Assembly (NCBI GenBank): GCA_016789705.1
Contig: JAEUQR010000077.1
Location: forward strand, 1-37,996
Length of the DNA stretch: 37,996 bases
Source of the DNA: Acidobacteriota bacterium
GTDB taxonomy: Bacteria > Acidobacteriota > Vicinamibacteria > Vicinamibacterales > UBA2999
Direction of reading: 5' to 3'
Position numbers and translations under genes: made by a program. The notes beneath the pieces were generated by a model. It saw only the letters and a list, made by a program, of their open reading frames with translations. It was not told where the DNA came from and did no database searches. Below are positions 24,107 through 32,675 of the stretch, piece after piece. Numbering within the stretch: the first letter of the stretch is position 1; each line of letters starts with the position of its first letter.

Positions 24107-25371
24107 TTGCCGCCGTCGAGCCGCGCGATGGTGGCGCTCGACGGGCCGCGCTGCTTCTTGAGGTCCGCGGCCACGCGATCGGCCTGGCGCCAGGCGCGCA
24201 GGACGTTCAGCCCGATCACCTTCTTGATGTCGTCATCCGAGTAGCCGCGCTTCAGCAGTTCCGCGGTGAGCGCCGGGTACTTCGAGACGTCCTCGAGCCC
24301 CTGCACCACGTCGGTGATGCCGTCGAAGTCGCCGCCCATGCCGATGTGGTCGATGCCGGCCACCTTGCGGATGTGATCGATGTGGTCGGCCACCTGCGCC
24401 ACGGTGGCGCGCGGGGCGGGATTGGCTTTTCGCCAGGTGTCGAGTGCCTTGTTCACGCCTGCGTCGTCACCGGGCATCGCCTGCTGCAGCCGCGTGCGCT
24501 CGGCGCCGAGGCGTGTGTCGTGGGCGATGACGTCGGGGGAGGTGAAGCCCGGCACGAAGGTCACCATCACGACACCGCCGTTCTTCGGCAGCTGGCGCAG
24601 GACGGCGTCGGGCACATTGCGCGGCACGTCGGCGATGGCGCGGGCGTTCGAATGCGAGAAGATGACCGGTGCCGCCGAGACGCGCAGCGCGTCCTCCATC
24701 GTGTCGGGCGAGACGTGGCTGAGGTCGACGAGCATGCCGAGCCAGTTCATCTCGCGCACCATCTCCTCGCCGAATCTCGTGAGGCCGCCGTGTTCCGGCT
24801 TGTCGGCGGCGGCGTCCGCCCACGGCGTGTTGTTGTTGTGCGTGAGCGTCATGTAGCGCGCGCCGAGGGCGTACATCTGCCGGAGCGTGGCGAGTGAGCT
24901 GTCGACCGAGTGCCCGCCTTCCATGCCGATCATCGAGGCGATGCGGCCCTTCTTGAAGATGCGCTCGACGTCGTCGGCGCTCTGCGCGAGTTCGAACGCC
25001 TCGGGCCACTGGCGCAGCATGCGGTGCACGACGTCGATCTGCTCGAGTGTAGCGGTCACGGCTTCCGGCGCCGGCATGGTCGAGGGCACGTAGACCGACC
25101 AGAACTGGCCGCCGAGTCCGCCGGCGCGGAGCCGCGGGATGTCGGTCATGAGCGCCGGCACGGACTTCGTGATGTCGGCCTTGCCGAGGTCGCGGCCAGG
25201 GTCGATGCCGCGCAGCGCCCACGGGTAGTCGTTGTGGCCGTCGATGAGCGGCGCCTGTCCGTGCAGTGCCTTCGCCCGGGCGAGCAGGTTCTGCTGTGCC
25301 GTGAGGTCGTCGGAGGTCATGAGCAGGGCAGCCGCGGCGGCCGCGACGAGACAGGTGACGGCATGACGCAT
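24103..25371 (-). CDS. Secreted M19 membrane dipeptidase (renal dipeptidase family)
   Basis: A 422-residue zinc dipeptidase of the amidohydrolase fold that would cleave dipeptides, often including D-amino acids. A signal peptide covers about 1-25. Metal ligands are visible: H46 and D48 (GHNDYP), E151 (GMEGGH), H219 (DLSHVS) and H240 (FSHSNAR). The C-terminal half carries GIDHIGMGGDFDGI, typical of the family. The ATG at 25371 lies 6 nt after TACAAT, without a ribosome-binding site. It lies 27 bp after the response-regulator gene but has this promoter of its own, so it is not simply an operon member. Confidence 0.92.
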   Translation of the reverse strand: MRHAVTCLVAAAAAALLMTSDDLTAQQNLLARAKALHGQAPLIDGHNDYPWALRGIDPGRDLGKADITKSVPALMTDIPRLRAGGLGGQFWSVYVPSTMPAPEAVTATLEQIDVVHRMLRQWPEAFELAQSADDVERIFKKGRIASMIGMEGGHSVDSSLATLRQMYALGARYMTLTHNNNTPWADAAADKPEHGGLTRFGEEMVREMNWLGMLVDLSHVSPDTMEDALRVSAAPVIFSHSNARAIADVPRNVPDAVLRQLPKNGGVVMVTFVPGFTSPDVIAHDTRLGAERTRLQQAMPGDDAGVNKALDTWRKANPAPRATVAQVADHIDHIRKVAGIDHIGMGGDFDGITDVVQGLEDVSKYPALTAELLKRGYSDDDIKKVIGLNVLRAWRQADRVAADLKKQRGPSSATIARLDGGK

Positions 25372-25377
25372 GCCGCC

Positions 25378-25383
25378 ATTGTA
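25378..25383 (-). promoter_or_regulatory. -10 box (TACAAT) of the M19 dipeptidase gene
   Basis: On the minus strand TACAAT lies 6 nt before the ATG. It sits in the 27-bp gap after the response-regulator stop codon. The -35 is not recognisable. Confidence 0.5.
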
Positions 25384-25398
25384 ATGGGTCCGCCCCCT

Positions 25399-26172
25399 TT
25401 ACAGTTTCAGCAACGTCTCTCGCAGAACCTTCGACTGCAGGCGGCTCACGGGCAGTTGCTGGCCATTCGTCAGCGTCACTTCATAGGTGCCGCCGGGCAT
25501 CGGGCTGACCTTCTGGATGAGGTCGAGTGCGGCCAGCGTGCCGCGGCCGAGACGGACGAAGCGGCGCGGGTCGAGCTTGGCTTCGAGCGCGTGCAGGCGG
25601 TACGAAATCGTGTAGCGTTCAGCGCCGATGGTCGTAATCTGCAGCAGCTCACCCTCGGCCACGATCGAGGCGATCTGCCGCACGGGCAGGATGATGACCT
25701 CGTCGCGCCGGCGGACAGGAATGCGCTCGAGGAAGGTGCGGCGCGTCGCCGTATCGTAGGCGGCAGCCGCCGCCGAGACACTGCGGGCGCGCTCGGCCGC
25801 TCCGGCTTTCACGCGGGCGCGGGCGCGGTCGATCGTGGCCTTCAGCCGATCCTTCTCGACCGGCTTCAGCAGGTAGTCCACCGCGTTCAACTCGAAGGCC
25901 TGCACGGCGAATTCGTCGAACGCCGTCACGAACGCGATGGCCGGCGTGGCGCCGGCCGAGACCAGCCGCGCCGCGTCGAGCCCGCCGAGCTCCGGCATCT
26001 GCAGGTCCAGCAGCGCCACATCCGGCCGCAGTTGTTCGATGAGCTCCACGGCCTCCTTGCCGTTCGACGCCTCGCCCACGAGATCGACGTCCGGCAGCGC
26101 GGCCAGCAGGTTGGCGAGGAACTTGCGCGCCGGACGTTCGTCGTCGGCGATGAGCACTCTGAGAGCAGCCAT
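25399..26172 (-). CDS. LytTR-family response regulator
   Basis: A 257-residue regulator. The receiver domain (about 4-122) has D10-D11 and the phospho-acceptor D56 (ALLDLQMPE), with the switch Thr in FVTAFDEF and the conserved Lys in YLLKPVEK. An Ala-rich linker leads to a LytTR DNA-binding domain (about 150-255: VIILPVRQIASIVAEGELLQ, RFVRLGRGTLAALDLIQKV). It starts 6 bp after the stop of the histidine-kinase gene and is surely its partner. Targets are unknown; LytTR regulators bind paired direct repeats. Confidence 0.92.
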   Translation of the reverse strand: MAALRVLIADDERPARKFLANLLAALPDVDLVGEASNGKEAVELIEQLRPDVALLDLQMPELGGLDAARLVSAGATPAIAFVTAFDEFAVQAFELNAVDYLLKPVEKDRLKATIDRARARVKAGAAERARSVSAAAAAYDTATRRTFLERIPVRRRDEVIILPVRQIASIVAEGELLQITTIGAERYTISYRLHALEAKLDPRRFVRLGRGTLAALDLIQKVSPMPGGTYEVTLTNGQQLPVSRLQSKVLRETLLKL

Positions 26173-26178
26173 GTCTGG

Positions 26179-28029
26179 TTATCCCGCCGCGCGCGTGGTC
26201 TGCGGGCCGGTGGTGGTGAGCGTGGCCGCGCACGGCACCCGTACTTCGGCGCGCGTCACGCCCGCCACGGTCGAGAGTGACAGAGAGGCGCGCGGCCCGT
26301 AGTGCCCGGCCAGGCGGCGCTCCACGTTGTTCAGGCCGACGCGGGCCGAGCGGCCGTCGAGGTCGTCGGCGAGCGGCGCGCCGGTGTTGTCCACGGTCAG
26401 CCGCAACACCTGGCCGGGCGGGCTGCCTTCGAGCCTTGCCCGCACGACCACCTGACCCCCCCGAATCGATCGTGCGATGCCGTGTTTCACTGCGTTCTCG
26501 ACGAGCGGCTGCACGATGAGGCAGGGCACGGCCAGCGGACGCAGCTGTTCCGGCACGTCCACCTGCACCTGCAGGCGCTCTTCGAAGCGCTCGCGCTCGA
26601 TGTCGAGGTAATGTTCCACGAGCTCGATCTCGCGGCCGAGCGTGGTCATCTCCCCGTCGGACTTGAGCACGCTGCGCAGGAGCGACGTCAGGCGCAGCAG
26701 TGTCTTCAGCGCCCGCGGTGGCGCCGACTCGATGAGGTAGCCGATCGTCGTCAGCGCGTTGAAGAGGAAGTGCGGATTGATCTGCGCCCGCAGCGCGCGC
26801 AGTTCCGCTTCGGCCGCCAGGCGCTCGATCTCTTCCTCGCGCAGCCGCTGGTCGAAGCGCTCCAGGCTGAGGCGCACGGCGTCGATGCGCCGCGCCGCCA
26901 GCAGCGCCGCCTGGTCGAGGAACGCGCGGTCGTCCGAGAGCAGCCGCCGGCCGCCGACGAGCGCGCCCACACGCAGGGCGACACGCGGCGGCTCGGTCGT
27001 GGGCACGGCGACGTCGGTCGTCACATGGTCGGCCGGCGCCGCGGCGGCGCCGTCGGCCACCCACCACACGCGTTCGGCGTTCATGGCGGTCGCCATCGCG
27101 TCGGAGGTGCGATCGAGCACCGCTTCCACGGTGTCGCAGGTCTGCAGCGTCGCGGCGAGCGCGGCCCGCAGCTCGACGAAGTTGCGGCGCCCGAGCAGCG
27201 TGGAGTCCACGAACGACGTGATGGCGCGGCGCAGCGCCGGGTAGAGCACCGCCGTCAACACCCAGCAGGCGAGCAGCAGCGCCACGGCGAACGGCCCGGC
27301 CGGCACCGCGCTCACCGCGCTGTAGAGCGTCATGGCGATGGCCACCACGGCCAGCAGGGTCAGCGCCTGTTTCAGGAACAGGTCCGCGAGCGCGAAGCGA
27401 TACTCCTGATAGAGGATCGCGAAGGCGAGCGGCAGTACGGCGTGATGGCCGACGAGTTCCGCCATCCAGCCGCCGGCATCGTCGTGGAAATGCCCGAGGT
27501 GATTGGCCGACACGGCGAAGAGCGCGAGCGCCAGCATCCACAGCGCGCGCCGCCCGTTCGTCTGGCTGCGCGTCAGCACCGCGAGCGGCACGACCAACGC
27601 GCCGAAGGCCACGGTGAGAATCGTAAAGGCGAGGGCCGACGGCTGCTGATCGCCCGAAGCCAGCGTGCGCAGTTGCAGCACGGTGGCCGCGGCGCTGCAG
27701 CCGTAGGCGACGGCGATGAGGTAGCGGCCGCCGCGCACGTCGCGGGCGACCGAGTGCACCACCACCGCGGCCAGCGTGGCCAGGGCCGCGAACGACAGGC
27801 CGCTCAGCCACGACTCGGGGCCCGTGCTGGCCGTGCGGCTGAGGACGTAGTCACCGAGTTCACCGAGGTTCCAGACCAGGCCGAGCAGGGCCGTGAGGAA
27901 CGGCAGGCGGTCGCTGCGGTCGGCCGAGGCGCGGCCGCGGTGAACGAGCCCGAGCAGCATCGCGCAGAGCGCGGCGCCGGTGATGAACCCGACCAGGTTC
28001 AGCAGTTCCGCCGGGTTGTAGGGCCCCAC
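26179..28029 (-). CDS. LytS-type sensor histidine kinase (His_kinase family)
   Basis: A 616-residue membrane sensor kinase. About seven to eight hydrophobic segments fill residues 1-230 or so. A GAF-like or linker region follows (about 255-400). The PF06580 domain has the phospho-acceptor H420 in QINPHFLFNAL, and the ATP-binding N-box lies in VQPLVENAVKHGIA. I chose the GTG at 28029 (GPYNPAELLNLVGF): it follows TACAAT by 7 nt and leads straight into the first membrane segment, while the longer frame upstream runs into the divergent gene region with no hydrophobic signal. It is co-transcribed with the LytTR regulator. The signal is unknown. Confidence 0.88.
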   Translation of the reverse strand: MGPYNPAELLNLVGFITGAALCAMLLGLVHRGRASADRSDRLPFLTALLGLVWNLGELGDYVLSRTASTGPESWLSGLSFAALATLAAVVVHSVARDVRGGRYLIAVAYGCSAAATVLQLRTLASGDQQPSALAFTILTVAFGALVVPLAVLTRSQTNGRRALWMLALALFAVSANHLGHFHDDAGGWMAELVGHHAVLPLAFAILYQEYRFALADLFLKQALTLLAVVAIAMTLYSAVSAVPAGPFAVALLLACWVLTAVLYPALRRAITSFVDSTLLGRRNFVELRAALAATLQTCDTVEAVLDRTSDAMATAMNAERVWWVADGAAAAPADHVTTDVAVPTTEPPRVALRVGALVGGRRLLSDDRAFLDQAALLAARRIDAVRLSLERFDQRLREEEIERLAAEAELRALRAQINPHFLFNALTTIGYLIESAPPRALKTLLRLTSLLRSVLKSDGEMTTLGREIELVEHYLDIERERFEERLQVQVDVPEQLRPLAVPCLIVQPLVENAVKHGIARSIRGGQVVVRARLEGSPPGQVLRLTVDNTGAPLADDLDGRSARVGLNNVERRLAGHYGPRASLSLSTVAGVTRAEVRVPCAATLTTTGPQTTRAAG

Positions 28030-28036
28030 CCCTGGA

Positions 28037-28042
28037 ATTGTA
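28037..28042 (-). promoter_or_regulatory. -10 box (TACAAT) of the LytS/LytT operon
   Basis: On the minus strand TACAAT lies 7 nt before the GTG start, so the transcript should begin at that codon. The TSS position decides the start choice for the kinase. Confidence 0.5.
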
Positions 28043-28166
28043 GACCTCGCCGGGCGGCGGCTTCGCGCGTCCGCCTCACCAGCGGGGGCTATTCGCTGGT
28101 GAATGCACGAAATCGTCCGGTGAATGGTGCGACATCGCGGCCGTCGCCGCCGCCCGGCATCGGTGC

Positions 28167-28172
28167 CATAAT
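28167..28172 (+). promoter_or_regulatory. -10 box (CATAAT) of the M20 amidohydrolase gene
   Basis: CATAAT lies about 65 nt before the ATG at 28238, giving an ordinary leader that ends in a strong AGGAGG ribosome-binding site. Confidence 0.4.
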
Positions 28173-28237
28173 CCGCCAGTCTCCGGGCGCGGTCCGCCTG
28201 TGCGGCGGGGCGTCCGGAGCGGCTCCAGGAGGTTGGA

Positions 28238-29935
28238 ATGACGCGCAAAGCAGTGCTCTGGTTCGTGGCCACCGGGTGTGCCGTGGCAATTGCGGCGGCG
28301 GTGCCGCAGGCCGGCCAGCGCGCCGCGCAGGCGCCCGCGGGCAAGCCGGCTCCGGCCCCGGCGGCGGCCGCGGCGAAGGTCGACCCGCGCGTGGCGACGC
28401 TGAAGCAGCAGGTGCTGGCTGACGTCGGCTCGCCGGCGATGTACGACTTCGGCCAGGTGATGACCGACATGGTCTTCAGCTACGGCGAGCTCGGCTTCCA
28501 GGAAGTCGAGACCACGAAGTACCTGACGGGGGTGCTGAAGGAGAACGGCTTCAGCATCGAGACCGGCGTGGCCGGCATTCCCACGGCGTGGGTGGCCAAG
28601 TGGGGCAGCGGCAAGCCGGTCATCGCGCTCGGCTCGGACGTCGACTGCATCCCGCAGGCGTCGCAGAAGCCCGGCGTCACGTTCCGCGATCAGATCGTCG
28701 AGGGCGCGCCCGGCCACGGCGAGGGGCACAACTCCGGCACGCCCCTCAACATCGTGGCGGCGATCGCGGTCAAGCGCATCATGGAGCGCGAGAAGCTGCC
28801 CGGCACGATCGTGATCTGGCCCGGCATCGCCGAAGAGCAGCTCGGCACCAAGGCGTACTACGTGCGTGCCGGCATGTTCAAGGACGTGGACCTCGTGATG
28901 TACAACCACGTCGGTTCGAACCTCTCGACGAGCTGGGGTGACGGCGGCGGCAACGGCATGATCTCGCTCGAGTACCTGTTCGAGGGCGAGACCGCGCACA
29001 GCGCCGGCGCGCCGTGGCGCGGCCGGAGCGCCCTCGACGCGGTGGAGCTCATGAACGTGGGCTGGAACTACCGGCGCGAACATCTCCGCCTGCAGCAGCG
29101 CTCGCACTACGTCATCAACAACGGCGGCGACCAGCCGAACGTCGTGCCGCGCAACGCCGGCGTCTGGTACTACCTGCGCGAGACCAACTACGAGAACATC
29201 AAGAACCTGTGGGACGTCGCCGACAAGATGGCCCAGGGCGCCGCGCTCATGACCAACACGACGTTCACCTCGCGCGTGCTGGGCTCGGCGTGGCCGTCGC
29301 ACATGAACCGCACGATGGCCGAGACGCTGCACGCCAACATCCAGCAGGTGGGCCTGCCCACGTGGAGCGAGGCGGATCTCACGCTGGCGAAGGCGACGCA
29401 GAAGGAACTGAACGTGCCCGTCGTGGGCCTCGCCACGCAGATTCCGGCGCTGCGCGGCCGCGAGTCGATGCCCGACGAAGACAAGCGCGGCGGTGGCTCG
29501 GATGACATCGGCGACATCTCGTGGACGGTGCCCACCGTGTCGCTCTCGTTCCCCGCGAACTTTCAGGCCGGCCCCGGCCACAACTGGGCCAATGCCATTC
29601 CGATGGCGACGCCGATCGCCCACAAGGGCGTGAACGCCGGCGCCAAGGCGCAGGCGATGACGCTGCTCGAGTTCATGATGCGGCCCGAGCTCGTGCAGGG
29701 CGCGAAGGACTACTTCGTGAACGTGCAGACGAAGAACCACAAGTACACGCCGCTCATCCGCCCGCAGGATCAGCCCGCGATTCACCTGAACAAGGGCATC
29801 ATGGATCGCTACCGGGCCGAGATGAAGAAGTACTACTTCGACAACACGAAGTACAAGACCTACCTTGATCAGATGAAGGCGCAGTTCGGCTACTCGTATC
29901 CCACCGTGCGTCCGGGCACGGCGACGCAGCAGTAG
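28238..29935 (+). CDS. Exported M20-family amidohydrolase (AbgB-like)
   Basis: A 565-residue metallo-amidohydrolase similar to p-aminobenzoyl-glutamate hydrolase subunit B and related M20D enzymes. A signal peptide (about 1-30) is followed by an Ala/Pro linker. Metal-site motifs include ALGSDVDCIP (Asp ligand), GHGEGHNSGTPLN (His ligands) and WPGIAEEQLG (catalytic Glu pair). A dimerisation insert follows (GETAHSAGAPWRGRSALDAV), and the last His-bearing loop is FQAGPGHNWANAIPMATPIAHKG, quoted here as separate conserved blocks: FQAGPGHNW and ATPIAHKG. AGGAGG precedes the ATG. The C-terminus (KYKTYLDQMKAQFGYSYP) is longer than in cytosolic AbgB. Predicted to release amino acids or acyl groups from amides outside the cytoplasm. 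Confidence 0.88.
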   Translation: MTRKAVLWFVATGCAVAIAAAVPQAGQRAAQAPAGKPAPAPAAAAAKVDPRVATLKQQVLADVGSPAMYDFGQVMTDMVFSYGELGFQEVETTKYLTGVLKENGFSIETGVAGIPTAWVAKWGSGKPVIALGSDVDCIPQASQKPGVTFRDQIVEGAPGHGEGHNSGTPLNIVAAIAVKRIMEREKLPGTIVIWPGIAEEQLGTKAYYVRAGMFKDVDLVMYNHVGSNLSTSWGDGGGNGMISLEYLFEGETAHSAGAPWRGRSALDAVELMNVGWNYRREHLRLQQRSHYVINNGGDQPNVVPRNAGVWYYLRETNYENIKNLWDVADKMAQGAALMTNTTFTSRVLGSAWPSHMNRTMAETLHANIQQVGLPTWSEADLTLAKATQKELNVPVVGLATQIPALRGRESMPDEDKRGGGSDDIGDISWTVPTVSLSFPANFQAGPGHNWANAIPMATPIAHKGVNAGAKAQAMTLLEFMMRPELVQGAKDYFVNVQTKNHKYTPLIRPQDQPAIHLNKGIMDRYRAEMKKYYFDNTKYKTYLDQMKAQFGYSYPTVRPGTATQQ

Positions 29936-29967
29936 CACGCGAGCCACGTTCTTCCGCGCGAACCGGG

Positions 29968-30008
29968 ACAGGGAGTCGAGCGTCGCCTCGGCTCCCTGTT
30001 CGTTTGTA
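29968..30008 (+). terminator. Intrinsic terminator after the M20 gene
   Basis: A 13-bp stem (ACAGGGAGTCGAG with CTCGGCTCCCTGT, one G-U pair) and a six-base loop are followed by TCGTTTGT. It lies 33 bp past the stop codon and is the clearest Rho-independent terminator in the window. Confidence 0.7.
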
Positions 30009-30043
30009 CGCCCGCGGCGCCCGCACGCCGGGTCGCGAGGCCG

Positions 30044-30049
30044 TACAAT
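30044..30049 (+). promoter_or_regulatory. -10 box (TACAAT) of the E1 fusion gene
   Basis: TACAAT ends 9 nt before the ATG at 30059, and no ribosome-binding site lies between them. The transcript would be leaderless or carry only one to three bases. Confidence 0.45.
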
Positions 30050-30058
30050 CGAGCGCAC

Positions 30059-32551
30059 ATGGCACGTTTCTCGCCCGCCTTCGGTCCTCCCTCCCTCGCC
30101 TCTCGATTCGGCGCCTTCGTGGCCGAGCAGCATCCCGCGGTGCTGCGCATGGCGCTGGAGGTGTTCGAGGCGACGGGTGGCGGCAAGCTGAAGCCGCGCG
30201 ACAAGGCCGGGCTCGAAGCCTTGCGGCCGGTGTTCAGGCGCGAGCTGGCGAGCCGGCTGTATCGCGAGCTCTCGGGCGGCGAGGCGCTCGACGAGACGAC
30301 GCCGGGAGTCTCGGGCATCCGAAGGCTCGAGCAGGCGCGCGCGCAGATCGCCGAGGCCTGCGACGGCTGGCTGCGGCGCGAGGCGCTGAGCGCTTCGATC
30401 ACGAACGACGAGCGCAAGGAGATCCTGCGCGGGATGTGTCTGACCCGCGCGGTCGACAACCGGCTGAAGCAGCTCTATCTGGGCGGCGAGGTTCGCTGGG
30501 GGATGAAGACGTTCCCGGGGAAGGGCTTCCGGTCGCTCGGCCAGGAGGCCATCTACGCCGGGGCGCTGCGCCTGAAGCGCGGCAAGAAGTACCGCGGTGC
30601 GGATGGCGTATGGACGGGGGACGTCGCCGCGCCGATGATTCGGGACCTCGGCTTCACGCTGGCGATGCACGGTGATGATGACGCCGTGGCGATGATCCTT
30701 CGCGCGCAGGTGGGTAAGGGTGGGCCGCCCCTGCACGGCAAGGACCTGCACACCGGCGACTTCTCGTGGGGCGTGCTGCCGGCGGCGGCGCCGCTCGGCA
30801 TCGGCACGATGACCATGACCGGCATGGCGATGGCCTTCGCGCGCCAGAAGAGCGGCCGTGTGGCCGTGTCGTTCATCGGCGACGGCGGCAGTTCGCTCGG
30901 CGAGTGGCACGAAGCGATCAACACCTGCGCGGTGGCGAAGTTGCCGGCGATCTTCTGCGTGCAGAACAACCAGACGGCGCTCTCGACACCGGTCGCGGGG
31001 AATACCGCGGCGCGTGTCTTCGCCGACAAGGCCGTCGGCTACGGCATCCCGGGCGTGACCATCGACGGCACCGACGCGGACGCGGTGGCGGGAGCCTTCG
31101 CGTGGGCTGCCGAGCGCGCGCGCAGCGGCGCCGGGCCCTCACTCATCGAACTCGTGGCGATGCGGATGTGCGGGCACGCCCATCACGACGACATGCTCTA
31201 CCTGGGCAGGGAGATGCCGCCCTCGTGGGACTATCCGGACCCGCAGCCAGGCGGCTACGTCGATCCCGACTTGTACGAATTCTGGGCCGCCCGCGACCCG
31301 ATCGCGCGCTACGCGGCGCGGCTCGAAGCCGAGCGCGTCATCAACGGCGGCGAACTCGGGCGGCTGCAGAAGTGGGCGGAGACGCTCGTCGAGGCGCAGG
31401 CGAAGCGCGTGGTCGATGAAGCGTGGCCCGACCCCCAGTCGGCCGGTGTGGGCGTGTTCGCGAACGAAGCGCCGCGCACGCGCATCGAGGTGCTCGACCC
31501 GGCGCGCCGCACGGCGGGCATCGATCCGCCGCCGTTGCCGCCACTCGAACCGGGCCGGCCCATGGACGCAAAGGGCCGCACGTTCCTCGACGGCATCATG
31601 CTCGGCGTGGGCGACGCCCTGCGCGCCGATCCGCGGGCGTTCGTCTTCGGGCAGGACGTCGCTGGCCCCTACGGCAACGCGTTCCTGCTGCTGAAGCCGC
31701 TCGTCGAGGAGTTCGGCGACCGTCTCGTCAACTCGACGCTCGCCGAGGGCGCGGTGCTCGGCGTGTGTGTGGGCGCGGCGCTGGCGGGTGAACGGCCGAT
31801 CGGCGAGATGCAGTTCAACGACTTCGTGGCGACGGGCTTCAATCAGCTCGTGAACAACGCGGCGAAGATCCGCTACCGCTGGGGCGCCGGCGTGCCGATG
31901 GTAGTGCGGATGCCGTGGGGCGGCCTGCGGTCGGGCGGTCCGTACCACAGCCAGAACACCGAGGCGTGGTTCTATCGCACGCCGGGTCTCAAGATCGTCG
32001 TGCCGTCCACACCGGAAGACGCACGCGGATTGCTCGCGGCGGCGGTGGCCGATCCGGATCCGGTGCTCTTCTACGAACACATCGCGCTCTACCGCGATCC
32101 GCGGATTCGGCAGGGGTTCGACGAGGCCGCGCCGGCGCCCACGCCGATTGGCGTGGCGGCGCTGCGCCGCGCCGGATCTCACCTGGCGATCATCTCTTAC
32201 GGCGCCTACGTGCACGAGTGTCTGCGTGTGGCCGACACGCTCGCGGCCGACGGCGTCGAGGCGTCGGTGCTCGATCTGCGGACGCTCGCGCCGCTCGATC
32301 GCGCGTCGGTGCTGGCGGTGGCGCGACATTGCGGGCGCGTGCTCGTGGTGCACGAAGACGCGCGCACGGGTGGCATCGGCGAGAGCATCGCCGCCATCGT
32401 CCAGGAGGAAGCCTTCGAGTGGCTCGACGCGCCAGTGCGTGTGCTGGGTGCGCTCGACACGCCGGTGCCGTATGCGCCGCCGCTCGAGGAGCAGTACCTC
32501 GTGAGCGAGGCCGAGATCCTGCAGGCGGCACGGCTGCTGGCCGGCTACTGA
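30059..32551 (+). CDS. Fused E1 alpha-beta 2-oxoacid dehydrogenase
   Basis: An 830-residue single-chain E1 component (thiamine-diphosphate-dependent decarboxylase) of a branched-chain or related 2-oxoacid dehydrogenase. Residues 1-115 are an N-terminal extension of unclear role. The alpha part (about 120-480) has the ThDP motif starting at G274-D275-G276 (IGDGGSSLGEWHEAIN) and ending at CVQNNQ. The beta part (about 505-830) has RTFLDGIMLGVGDAL, NSTLAEGAVLGVCVGAAL and the C-terminal VLVVHEDARTGGIGESI. Most bacteria encode these as two genes; fused forms occur in several phyla. No E2 or E3 gene is adjacent, so partners must lie elsewhere. The start follows TACAAT directly and no ribosome-binding site is seen. 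Confidence 0.9.
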   Translation: MARFSPAFGPPSLASRFGAFVAEQHPAVLRMALEVFEATGGGKLKPRDKAGLEALRPVFRRELASRLYRELSGGEALDETTPGVSGIRRLEQARAQIAEACDGWLRREALSASITNDERKEILRGMCLTRAVDNRLKQLYLGGEVRWGMKTFPGKGFRSLGQEAIYAGALRLKRGKKYRGADGVWTGDVAAPMIRDLGFTLAMHGDDDAVAMILRAQVGKGGPPLHGKDLHTGDFSWGVLPAAAPLGIGTMTMTGMAMAFARQKSGRVAVSFIGDGGSSLGEWHEAINTCAVAKLPAIFCVQNNQTALSTPVAGNTAARVFADKAVGYGIPGVTIDGTDADAVAGAFAWAAERARSGAGPSLIELVAMRMCGHAHHDDMLYLGREMPPSWDYPDPQPGGYVDPDLYEFWAARDPIARYAARLEAERVINGGELGRLQKWAETLVEAQAKRVVDEAWPDPQSAGVGVFANEAPRTRIEVLDPARRTAGIDPPPLPPLEPGRPMDAKGRTFLDGIMLGVGDALRADPRAFVFGQDVAGPYGNAFLLLKPLVEEFGDRLVNSTLAEGAVLGVCVGAALAGERPIGEMQFNDFVATGFNQLVNNAAKIRYRWGAGVPMVVRMPWGGLRSGGPYHSQNTEAWFYRTPGLKIVVPSTPEDARGLLAAAVADPDPVLFYEHIALYRDPRIRQGFDEAAPAPTPIGVAALRRAGSHLAIISYGAYVHECLRVADTLAADGVEASVLDLRTLAPLDRASVLAVARHCGRVLVVHEDARTGGIGESIAAIVQEEAFEWLDAPVRVLGALDTPVPYAPPLEEQYLVSEAEILQAARLLAGY

Positions 32552-32583
32552 CGCGCGTCACCGGGAGAGCACAGCCGCGGCCG

Positions 32584-32601
32584 GCGGGCAGGACAGCCCG
32601 C
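32584..32601 (+). terminator. Short hairpin after the E1 fusion gene
   Basis: GCGGGC and GCCCGC pair around a six-base loop, 32 bp past the stop codon. No U tract follows, so it is only a possible terminator. Confidence 0.3.
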
Positions 32602-32675
32602 ACCCTTGGTCGGCGAAAATCGCTGGAATTCCTCTGGTCGGGCTGGCGGCAAGCAACTTGCTGAGGAGGCACCGC

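Noticed and set aside
28076..30910. 944-codon minus-strand open frame opposite the M20 and E1 genes
   Set aside because: It spans two well-supported plus-strand genes and a terminator, and its product is His/Arg/Val-rich with no domain.
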